From: Ensifer sp. LC11
GTDB taxonomy: Bacteria; Pseudomonadota; Alphaproteobacteria; Rhizobiales; Rhizobiaceae
Direction of reading: 5' to 3'
NCBI RefSeq assembly: GCF_001695835.1
Contig: NZ_MBSO01000030.1
Coordinates: forward strand, 1-61,689
Length of the DNA: 61,689 nucleotides
In this document: positions 10,418-17,833 of the stretch, in pieces
Position numbering within the stretch: position 1 is the first letter of the stretch
Layout of the letters: each line of letters starts with the position of its first letter
Notes under the pieces: model-generated
Seen by the model: the letters and a program-made list of their open reading frames with translations, nothing else
The model's database searches: none
Told to the model about the DNA's origin: nothing
Position numbers and translations under genes: made by a program

Positions 10418-12030
10418 AGTTCGGGCCGGTCAAGGTCGTCGACGCGGAAGGGGCGGTTCTTGCCCATGCAGTGAAGGCCGGTGATCTCAGGCTGCCGAAG
10501 GGACACCGGCTTGCAAGCACCGACATTGGGGCATTGACCAGTTCGGGAATGGAGGAGGTCATCGTTGCCAGGCTCGATCCGGGCGACCTCATGGAAAACG
10601 AGGCGGCAGCTCGAATAGCTTCCGCCGTTGCGCCTGATCATCTCCGGTTCTCGCCGGCGGCAACCGGCCGCGTAAACGTCTACTCGCAAGTCGACGGCCT
10701 CTTCGTCGCAACACGCGAAACCATCGATCGGCTGAACCGGATTGAGCCGGCGATCACTCTGGCATGCCTTGCCGATCACGTGCCCGTGCGGGCCGGTGAT
10801 ATGGTCGCGACGATCAAGATCATACCACTCGCTGTGGCAGGGCATTTTGTCGAACAGGCGCATCGACTGCTGAGCAGCCAGCCGGCCTTCGAGGTCAAGC
10901 CATTTGCGGCACGTCGCGTTGCGCTCATAGCAACTGAGTTGCCGACCCTGAAGACCCAAGTCATGGACAAGACGCACGCCATTCTGGCCGCGCGCCTCCG
11001 GCAATCGGGAAGCGAACTTGGGACCGAACGGCGGGTCGGCCACACCGAGGGCGCCGTCGCCGCCGCAATCGACGACTTACGCGCCAGCCACGACCTTTTG
11101 GTCGTATTCGGTGCTTCAGCCGTTGCCAATCCGGATGATGTCATTCCGGCGGCGATCCGGCTTGCCGGCGGCGTCGTCGATCACGTGGGCATGCCCGTCG
11201 ATCCGGGCAATCTTCTCGTTCTTGGCCGCGTCGGCGAAACACCGGTGATCGGCGCGCCCGGATGCGCCCGCAGCCCGCGGGAAAACGGGTTTGACTGGAT
11301 ACTGGATCGCATCCTTGCCAATGAGTGGCCAAGCTTCGCCGACATTACCGGCCTTGGCGTTGGCGGGCTGCTGAGCGAAATCCCGACCCGGCCGCAACCC
11401 CGCGAAAATGCAACGGCGTTGCCATTTTCTCCTGTCGAGATTGTTGTCCTGGCCGCCGGACGCGCGAGCCGGATGGGGCCGGGCGGCGGGCACAAACTGC
11501 TGGCAACCTTCGACGGCGTGCCGCTGGTGCGCCGGAGCGTCGAAATCGCGATCGCCGCGGCTCCCGGCAGGGTGACTGTTGTCACCGGCCATCGCGAAGG
11601 CGATATCCGTGCCGCGATCAAGGGGCTGCCGGTAAAATTCGTCTCCAACCCAGACTATGCTTCCGGTATGGCGTCGTCGCTTACCGCAGGTCTTTCGGCC
11701 ATTGGCGCGCGTGCTGCCGGCATGCTGGTGATGCTCGCCGACATGCCGGGCATAAGCAGCAACGACCTGCACAAGCTCACCGCGCGCTTCAGCGCCGAAG
11801 GCGGTCGTGCTGTCATCCGCGCCACCGCCGAAGGGCAACGGGGCAACCCGGTGATCCTGCCGCCGCAGACTTTTTCTGCCATCAGGCTTCTGGTTGGTGA
11901 CGTTGGCGCAAGGCACATCATCGAGAAATGCGGACTGCCGGTCATCGATGTCGAACTTGGCTCAGCCGCCAGGCTCGATCTCGACACGCCGGAGCAGATC
12001 GTCGCTGCCGGCGGCACCCTGGAGGAATAG
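10414..12030 (+). CDS. Molybdopterin-binding / MobA-like NTP transferase fusion
   Basis: The 538-residue protein joins two activities. Residues 1-335 form a molybdopterin-binding domain related to MoeA/MogA, with GHTEGAVAAAIDDL and LVVFGASAVANPDDVIP and GAPGCARSPRENGFDW. Residues 345-538 form a nucleotidyltransferase of the MobA/MocA type, with VVLAAGRASRMG, a downstream lysine (HKLL) and LADMPGI carrying the metal aspartate. Such proteins add CMP or GMP to molybdopterin for oxidoreductases of the xanthine dehydrogenase family. The gene closes the cox-like operon. The adjoined domains suggest channelling from metal insertion to nucleotide addition. Confidence 0.9.
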   Translation: MKFGPVKVVDAEGAVLAHAVKAGDLRLPKGHRLASTDIGALTSSGMEEVIVARLDPGDLMENEAAARIASAVAPDHLRFSPAATGRVNVYSQVDGLFVATRETIDRLNRIEPAITLACLADHVPVRAGDMVATIKIIPLAVAGHFVEQAHRLLSSQPAFEVKPFAARRVALIATELPTLKTQVMDKTHAILAARLRQSGSELGTERRVGHTEGAVAAAIDDLRASHDLLVVFGASAVANPDDVIPAAIRLAGGVVDHVGMPVDPGNLLVLGRVGETPVIGAPGCARSPRENGFDWILDRILANEWPSFADITGLGVGGLLSEIPTRPQPRENATALPFSPVEIVVLAAGRASRMGPGGGHKLLATFDGVPLVRRSVEIAIAAAPGRVTVVTGHREGDIRAAIKGLPVKFVSNPDYASGMASSLTAGLSAIGARAAGMLVMLADMPGISSNDLHKLTARFSAEGGRAVIRATAEGQRGNPVILPPQTFSAIRLLVGDVGARHIIEKCGLPVIDVELGSAARLDLDTPEQIVAAGGTLEE

Positions 12031-12034
12031 ACAC

Positions 12035-12352
12035 TTGGACAATGCTGCCATTGAAGAGATGTTCGAGACGCTCGGACCGGTGACGATCAAGCGGATGTTT
12101 GGCGGCAAGGGTATCTATTTCGAAGGCGTGATCTTCGCGCTGGAGGTCGATGGCGAGATTCTGCTGAAAGGCGACGACCAGACGGCGCCGGCCTTAGAGG
12201 CAGCGGGTTCCAGGCAGTGGGCCTATGAAGGCAAGGGAAAGCCGGTGAAGATGCCCTATTGGAGCATCCCGGACGATGCCTTCGATGACCCCGACGAAAT
12301 GGCGCGCTGGGTGCGGCTTGCCTATGATGCGGCCTTGCGCGCAAAGAAATAG
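12035..12352 (+). CDS. TfoX N-terminal domain protein
   Basis: This 105-residue protein matches the TfoX/Sxy N-terminal domain: IKRMFGGKGIYFEGVIFALEVDGEILLKGD near residues 18-47 is the typical core, and MPYWSIPDDAFDDPDEMARWV ends it. It uses a TTG start with GGAGGAAT placed eight bases upstream, and that start lies four bases after the previous stop. The longer open frame upstream overlaps the molybdopterin gene and is not used. TfoX controls competence in gammaproteobacteria, but this short alphaproteobacterial form has no known role. Confidence 0.85.
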   Translation: MDNAAIEEMFETLGPVTIKRMFGGKGIYFEGVIFALEVDGEILLKGDDQTAPALEAAGSRQWAYEGKGKPVKMPYWSIPDDAFDDPDEMARWVRLAYDAALRAKK

Positions 12353-12438
12353 GTTAATCGATCACGCCCCGATCGGCGCCACCGGGACAACAAGCATCAA
12401 TTGAAGAGGACAAGCCTTCGAGCCGCCGCGCGTTGCTG

Positions 12439-12540
12439 GAGCGCTGTGCGTTCCTATGAACGCACCAAGCACGCTCTAGCACTTTGATTCTAGAGCATCT
12501 TTCCGCTCACCTGAATCCACTTGAGAGCGGGATGCTCTAG
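12439..12540 (-). repeat. RIME-like palindromic intergenic repeat, copy A
   Basis: This is a 102-base element with two palindromes: a small one (GCGTTCctatGAACGC) and a larger one whose arms are CTAGAGCATC and GATGCTCTAG. A second copy in the same orientation lies at 45843-45945, about 85% identical by eye. The size and the two-palindrome build fit the rhizobial RIME class of intergenic mosaic elements. The CTA at 12537-12539 is the stop codon of the Nudix gene, so the element abuts and includes the gene end. Confidence 0.8.
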
Positions 12541-12968
12541 GCGGGCACCCCATGTTCCAGCTTGCGCAGTGCCACGACAGCGTCCGCAGTAAAACGCGAC
12601 AGCGGTTGGGGCAGGGCACTGAGATCGAACCAGCCGAGAGCGGACAGTTTGTGCGGTTCGGTGAGTTCAGGCTCGCCGGCAAAATCCCGGCTCACATAGA
12701 TCATCGAGATCCAGTGCTGGCGATCGGCCTCGATCACCTGCTCGCTCAGACACAGGAACTCGCTCGAGCGAATCTTGAGACCGCTTTCCTCTTCGGCCTC
12801 GCGTCGTGCCGCGGCTTCCGAGCGCTCCATATGGTCGACCTTGCCGCCGACGATGTTCCAGTGCCCGGCTTCAGGCGCGTTAACGCGCTTGTAAAGCAGG
12901 ATCTTGCCATCGCGCACGATCGCAAGTCCGCAGCCGAAACCCGGAAAATCGATGCCCGGCAGGCCCAT
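12537..12968 (-). CDS. Nudix hydrolase
   Basis: The 143-residue protein has a full Nudix box, GGKVDHME then REAEEESGL, at about residues 41-64, which binds the metal that cleaves nucleoside diphosphate-linked compounds. The fold is otherwise short and simple, so the substrate cannot be predicted; it is most like the ADP-ribose or (d)NTP cleaners. It lies eight bases downstream of the helicase gene on the same strand and is probably co-transcribed. Its stop codon is provided by the repeat element at its 3' end. Confidence 0.9.
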   Translation of the reverse strand: MGLPGIDFPGFGCGLAIVRDGKILLYKRVNAPEAGHWNIVGGKVDHMERSEAAARREAEEESGLKIRSSEFLCLSEQVIEADRQHWISMIYVSRDFAGEPELTEPHKLSALGWFDLSALPQPLSRFTADAVVALRKLEHGVPA

Positions 12969-12976
12969 AATGGCTA

Positions 12977-14488
12977 TCAGGCCTTGCCGGCAATCAACAT
13001 GAAAGCGGGGATTTCATCACCGAAGCCGACCGGGGTCGGGCCGTCGTCATAGTCGCGGCGGTGACGGTTGCGGCGGTCGCGATTGTCATCGTTGGCGGGG
13101 TTCGATGCGCGCACCGGACGATGATCGGCGCGGTTGTTCTGTCCCTGCTTGTTTTCTGCGCTGCGTGCCGGTTTCACCGATTCCGCCCTTTCCGCGACTG
13201 TTTCAATTACGACCTCACTATCGACACGCACGGTATCGGATTTATGATCGGAACGGGCCCTCGGACCGCGATCCCCATCTTTTTTCCGGTCCTTGCGGCC
13301 ATCGCGGCCGCGATCGCGGCGACCGGTGTCATGGCTTTCCATCGGTTCCGGCAAATTGTTGAGATCGCCGTTCAGCCATTCGACCTTCTGGCCGATCAGC
13401 TTTTCGATCGCATCGGAGAACTTGGTGTCGCGCTTGGTCACCAGCGTGAAGGACGCGCCGGAGCGGCCGGCACGACCGGTGCGGCCGATGCGGTGAACAT
13501 AGTCTTCCGCGTGGATCGGAACGTCGAAGTTGAAGACGTGGCTGACATCGGGAATATCGAGGCCGCGGGCAGCAACATCGGATGCGACCAGCAGCTTGAT
13601 GTTATTGTCCTTGAAATTGGCAAGCATGGTCATGCGCGAGCGCTGGTCCATGTCGCCATGCAGGGCGCCGACCGAAAAACCGTGACGGTCGAGCGAGCGG
13701 AAAAGGTCGGCGACATCCTTCTTGCGATTGCAGAAGATGATGGCGTTCTTCAGCTCGTCCTGGGCGCGGATCAGATCGCGCAACACGGCGCGCTTTTCAT
13801 AATCCTTCGCGTGCGTCGCGACGAAGCGCTGCGTCACCGTCTGGGCCGTCGACGCCGGGCGGGCGACTTCGACACGTTCCGGGTTCTGCAGGAAGCGATC
13901 GGCCAGCTTCTGGATTTCCGGCGGCATGGTTGCCGAGAAGAACAGCGTCTGGCGCGTGAACGGGATCATCTTGGCGATGCGCTCGATATCGGGAATGAAG
14001 CCCATGTCGAGCATGCGGTCGGCTTCATCGATGACGAGGATCTCGACGCCCGTCATCAAGAGCTTGCCGCGCTCGAAATGGTCAAGCAGGCGGCCAGGCG
14101 TGCAGATCAGGACGTCAGCACCGCGTTCCAGCTTGCGATCCTGCTCGTCGAAGGAAACGCCGCCGATCAGGAGCGCGATATTGAGCTTATGGTTCTTGCC
14201 GTACTTGTCGAAGTTCTCTGCAACCTGAGCGGCGAGTTCGCGCGTCGGCTCCAGGATGAGTGTCCGCGGCATGCGGGCGCGGGCGCGGCCCTTTTCGAGC
14301 AGCGTCAGCATCGGCAACACGAACGAAGCCGTCTTGCCCGTACCCGTCTGCGCGATACCCAGGATATCACGACGCTGCAGCGCCGGAGGAATGGCTCCAA
14401 CCTGGATCGGGGTCGGGATTGTGTAGCCCGCATCGGTGACAGCGGAGAGAACTTTTTGGCTCAGGCCAAGGTCAGCAAAATTGGTCAA
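12977..14488 (-). CDS. DEAD-box RNA helicase, RhlE-like
   Basis: This 503-residue ATP-dependent RNA helicase has the Q motif (IPTPIQ near 24-29), Walker A AQTGTGKT at 46-53, PTRELA, DEAD at 154-157, SAT in LFFSATMPPE, and HRIGRTGRAGRSG in the second domain. After about residue 385 comes a long tail rich in Arg, Lys and Asp, typical of RhlE proteins that act in ribosome assembly and mRNA decay at low temperature. The tail is unlike the helicase core in composition and probably disordered. Confidence 0.93.
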   Translation of the reverse strand: MTNFADLGLSQKVLSAVTDAGYTIPTPIQVGAIPPALQRRDILGIAQTGTGKTASFVLPMLTLLEKGRARARMPRTLILEPTRELAAQVAENFDKYGKNHKLNIALLIGGVSFDEQDRKLERGADVLICTPGRLLDHFERGKLLMTGVEILVIDEADRMLDMGFIPDIERIAKMIPFTRQTLFFSATMPPEIQKLADRFLQNPERVEVARPASTAQTVTQRFVATHAKDYEKRAVLRDLIRAQDELKNAIIFCNRKKDVADLFRSLDRHGFSVGALHGDMDQRSRMTMLANFKDNNIKLLVASDVAARGLDIPDVSHVFNFDVPIHAEDYVHRIGRTGRAGRSGASFTLVTKRDTKFSDAIEKLIGQKVEWLNGDLNNLPEPMESHDTGRRDRGRDGRKDRKKDGDRGPRARSDHKSDTVRVDSEVVIETVAERAESVKPARSAENKQGQNNRADHRPVRASNPANDDNRDRRNRHRRDYDDGPTPVGFGDEIPAFMLIAGKA

Positions 14489-14691
14489 AGGGAAATCTGT
14501 TTCCGTTCCGGTTCAATAGAACACTGATCGATCGATGGAAAACGCACGAGCACGTGGCCGCGCTCTTAAGCTGAACGCCACTGAAAGTCAAGAAATCCAG
14601 CACGTTGAAGCGGGAAAAGGTGAAAAGCGGCGAATCTGTCGCATTTCTTGTCAAGTCGTGACCGAGCGTGAGGGGCGGTTCGGCACCCCTG

Positions 14692-16014
14692 TCAGTTCAT
14701 GTAGCTGGCAAGCTTCCTGCTGGCGTCGAGAAACCGCATGGGATCCACGGCCTCACCGTTCAGGCGAATTTCATAGTGCAGGTGTGGACCGGTAGAACGC
14801 CCCGTATTGCCCGATTTGGCTATGATAGCCCCCGCCTGAACCTGATCGCCAACCCTTACCAGAACCGTGGAGAGGTGAGCGTATCGCGTGGCAACACCGT
14901 TGCCGTGGTCGATCTCGACCATGTTTCCATAACCGCCTGTCAAGCCGGCAGTGGTCACCGTTCCGGGTGCCGCCGAGCGAATGCGCGTGCCAACCGTGGC
15001 GCGAAAATCGATGCCGGCATGCAGCGCCAGACGCCCCAGAAAGGGATCCAGCCGGTTGCCGAAGTCGCTGGTGATGTCACTTGCCGGTGAAGGGTTGCCG
15101 AACGGCAGTTCGCGGGCCTGTTCGCGTGTGCGCTCGAGTTCCACCAGGGCCGTATCCAGTGCCGCCAGAGAACGGCCGAAATCGTCTTCGTCTGTTGGCT
15201 CGACGAACGGTCCGCCGATTGCCGTATCGGCTGAGGCGGATGTTGCGGTCAGCGGGACAATGTCGGTGTTGGGCAGGTCGACACCGGTGTGTCCGACGAT
15301 CGAGCGAATCGCATCCGACGTCTTGGACGCGCCCTCCGTCAGCCGCTTCACCCTCGCCATCTGCTCCCGCTCCACATCCTTCAGCGAAAGCGTCACCTTT
15401 GAAAAGACCCGGTCGGCGCGATCCGAAGACGATTCGGCGGCCTCGGGTGCGGCATAGGCGAGGGCAGAGGGGCCGACCGCACTTTTGACGGGGGCACTGC
15501 TCAGTCCCATCAGCCTTTCGATTGCCTTGACGCTGCTACCGGCGTCGGCGCGCTTGTCGTAAGCGAGAGGCTCAACGGCCGGTGCTTCGTCGGATCCTGT
15601 CATCAGACCGGAGTTCTCAGCTCTTTCGACCAGGGGGCCTAGTTTCCCATTGCGTGAGGTGAGCGCCATCTGCTGCCGCAGCAGCTTTTCGACCTTTTCC
15701 TCGACCACCTGCTGGTCGAGCAATTGCCGGCTGGTAACGCGATCGACCTGCGCCCGCAGCGCGGTGATCCGATCTTCATACTCGTGCTGCATGCGCGCCT
15801 GGCGGGCAATCGTGCCGCCGATGAGATCGTCGCGCAGGACAAGATAGGATGTGGCCGCGAGATAGCCGATGCTGCAAACGCCGGCGAAAGAGACGGCGAT
15901 CGCGGCCATCCAGGGGCGCACGGTCATGTGGCGGACCTTGTCGCCGCTCGCCAGGATCAGGACGTGATTCTGCCTGCGTTTTCCAAAGGTACGATTTGCC
16001 TGATGTCCAGACAC
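14692..16014 (-). CDS. Membrane-anchored M23 peptidase with coiled coil
   Basis: This 440-residue protein has one N-terminal transmembrane segment (about 35-58), a coiled-coil region (about 72-120), a long Ser/Ala/Asp-rich linker, and a C-terminal M23 (LytM) metallopeptidase domain. Zinc ligands are visible in LALHAGIDF and GPHLHYEIRLNG, so the domain should be active on peptidoglycan cross-links. The periplasmic orientation follows from the anchor. The layout resembles the polar-growth endopeptidases of rhizobia (RgsM type), but I cannot assign it from sequence alone. Confidence 0.88.
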   Translation of the reverse strand: MSGHQANRTFGKRRQNHVLILASGDKVRHMTVRPWMAAIAVSFAGVCSIGYLAATSYLVLRDDLIGGTIARQARMQHEYEDRITALRAQVDRVTSRQLLDQQVVEEKVEKLLRQQMALTSRNGKLGPLVERAENSGLMTGSDEAPAVEPLAYDKRADAGSSVKAIERLMGLSSAPVKSAVGPSALAYAAPEAAESSSDRADRVFSKVTLSLKDVEREQMARVKRLTEGASKTSDAIRSIVGHTGVDLPNTDIVPLTATSASADTAIGGPFVEPTDEDDFGRSLAALDTALVELERTREQARELPFGNPSPASDITSDFGNRLDPFLGRLALHAGIDFRATVGTRIRSAAPGTVTTAGLTGGYGNMVEIDHGNGVATRYAHLSTVLVRVGDQVQAGAIIAKSGNTGRSTGPHLHYEIRLNGEAVDPMRFLDASRKLASYMN

Positions 16015-16117
16015 CCGTTCTCTCCCGCCATGTGCGCGTTGCCTCGCATCACCTGCGGATCATTACACTTCGTTAGGGTTAACAATTGGTGAGGATGATT
16101 GCGGGAGCGTGATCCGG

Positions 16118-16945
16118 TTATCGATTGGTCGAGGCGGTCATCGATCGATAGAATGACGGCGTCAGGCCCGCTTCCGCACGGGCAATATCGTTGAACGGCG
16201 CCTTCAGGGGCCCACGGAAATTGCTGCGTACCAGCGCCTGGAAGGTTGCCGCCGGGTCCTTTTTCTCGCGGGCGCAGAGAAAGCGGAACCATTTGGCACC
16301 GACGGCGACGTGGCCCTTTTCATCCTCGTAGATGACATCGAGAACAGCAGCGCTCTCGAAGTCGCCAGTCTCACGCATTCTGGCTTGAAGCGCCGGCGTC
16401 ACGTCCAGGCCGCGCGCTTCAAGGATGAGCGGCACCACGGCAAGCCGCGCCGTCAGGTCGTTGCGGGTATCGTGCGCAGCCTGCCAAAGCCCATCATGTG
16501 CGGGCAGATCACCATAATCCGCGCCGAGATCGTTCAGCCGCTTGCGAACCAGGCGGAAATGCTTGGCCTCTTCGAAGGCAACACGCATCCAGCCGTCAAA
16601 GAAGGAGTTGGGCACCGGCTCCGTTGCGAAGCGGGCGACGATATCGAGCGCGAGATCGACGGCGTTCAGCTCGATATGCGCGATGGAATGCAGGAGGGCG
16701 ATACGCCCCTTGAGCGAGCCGAGCGAGCGCCGCTTGACCTGCGTCGGCGGCGTCAGCACCGGCTTTTCCGGACGCCCGGGGCGGGTCGGTACCGGCCGAT
16801 CGAGAGGCGAGCGCAACGACAGCGTGCGGCCCTGCCAGCGCCTCGCCGCTTCCTGAGCAAGTTCCGCCTTGATCTCAAGGTCCGCGGCGCGAATCGCTTC
16901 GATGGCGGCGCCACGCAGGCTGTGAAATACGGGCAACGCAGTCAT
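16118..16945 (-). CDS. DUF455 ferritin-like protein
   Basis: The 275-residue protein is a DUF455 member, a ferritin-like four-helix fold. The carboxylate and histidine metal ligands are seen in LLHSIAHIELNAVDLAL (about 83-99), FEEAKHFRLVRKRL (about 123-136) and YEDEKGHVAVGAKWF (about 216-230). The reaction is unknown; some relatives are thought to modify tRNA or protect against oxidation. The gene lies eight bases downstream of the peroxiredoxin gene on the same strand, which hints at a shared oxidative-stress role. Confidence 0.87.
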   Translation of the reverse strand: MTALPVFHSLRGAAIEAIRAADLEIKAELAQEAARRWQGRTLSLRSPLDRPVPTRPGRPEKPVLTPPTQVKRRSLGSLKGRIALLHSIAHIELNAVDLALDIVARFATEPVPNSFFDGWMRVAFEEAKHFRLVRKRLNDLGADYGDLPAHDGLWQAAHDTRNDLTARLAVVPLILEARGLDVTPALQARMRETGDFESAAVLDVIYEDEKGHVAVGAKWFRFLCAREKKDPAATFQALVRSNFRGPLKAPFNDIARAEAGLTPSFYRSMTASTNR

Positions 16946-16953
16946 GGATTTCC

Positions 16954-17421
16954 TCAGAGCGCCTTTGCGGCATCAAGGACCTCGCGGGCGTGACCGTCGA
17001 CCTTCACCTTTTCCCATACCTTGACGACGACGCCGTCGGCGCCGATCAGGAAGGTGCTGCGTTCGACGCCCATGTACTTGCGGCCGTACATCATCTTTTC
17101 GACCCAGACGCCGTAGGCGTTGACGACCGCCTTCTCCTCATCCGCGGCAAGCGGGACCGTCAGATTGTGCTTTTTGGCGAAGCGGTCGTGCTTTTTCACC
17201 GAATCAGGCGAGAGCCCGATGAGCGTGATTCCGGCGGCGGCGAAGTCCTCGGCGAGTTCGGAGAATGAGATCGCTTCAAGCGTGCAGGCCTGCGTGTCGT
17301 CCTTCGGATAGAAGAACAGAACGACCGGCTGGCCTCGCAGGGCGGAAAGCGAAAGCGAGCCGCCGCCGTCGCGCGGCAACGTGAAGTCGGGAGCGACATC
17401 CCCTGGGGTGGGCCTTGCCAT
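16954..17421 (-). CDS. bcp: BCP/PrxQ-type peroxiredoxin with a single cysteine
   Basis: This 155-residue thioredoxin-fold peroxidase reduces hydroperoxides. The peroxidatic cysteine is C46 in DDTQACTLEA, with the conserved Thr (T43) and the later Arg (in GVERSTFLIG). In E. coli BCP the resolving cysteine is five residues further on; here that position is Ile51 and there is no other cysteine. It therefore must work as a one-cysteine enzyme recycled by an external thiol. It starts just downstream of a palindromic repeat and is followed by the DUF455 gene. Confidence 0.92.
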   Translation of the reverse strand: MARPTPGDVAPDFTLPRDGGGSLSLSALRGQPVVLFFYPKDDTQACTLEAISFSELAEDFAAAGITLIGLSPDSVKKHDRFAKKHNLTVPLAADEEKAVVNAYGVWVEKMMYGRKYMGVERSTFLIGADGVVVKVWEKVKVDGHAREVLDAAKAL

Positions 17422-17507
17422 AATTAAACCTTCCTTCTGCCAAGTTTTGCGGACAATCGAACGCTACTGCGTTTTGCCTTTGATCGTCGCCGATTAGAGG
17501 GCAAAAC

Positions 17508-17569
17508 ATGCAGCAACTCAAAGCGCTACAGCGACCTTTGCGCACCTCCTAAGGCACGCGCCGCTGTAG
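17508..17569 (+). repeat. Dispersed hairpin repeat, copy 1
   Basis: This 62-base element begins ATGCAGCA and holds CTACAGCG and CGCTGTAG as outer arms around an inner GC-rich stem. The same design with the same length occurs at 31055-31116 in the suf operon. It sits in the divergent space between the peroxiredoxin and the AsmA-like gene. I do not know an accepted name for it, but similar sequences are widespread in rhizobial intergenic regions. Confidence 0.75.
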
Positions 17570-17833
17570 GGCATATCGAAAATCGTCAACTACCGTCCAG
17601 CGCTTTTGTGCTAGATTCGACAGGTTTCGGACGGCATTAGCCACTACGAAACGTTGCTGTCGCCCGCACGCGCGATTCCCGTTGCAGGTGATGGCTTTCC
17701 ACAGCATGGTCCCGCGCTCTTGGTGACTTTGCACGGCGACATGTGGTCTACATGGGGCGAGAAACGGCCGTCCGGCGCGACCGGGAAGAGGGACGGCGAA
17801 CTAGCTCGTATCGAACGGAGGACGTCCGCGCTG

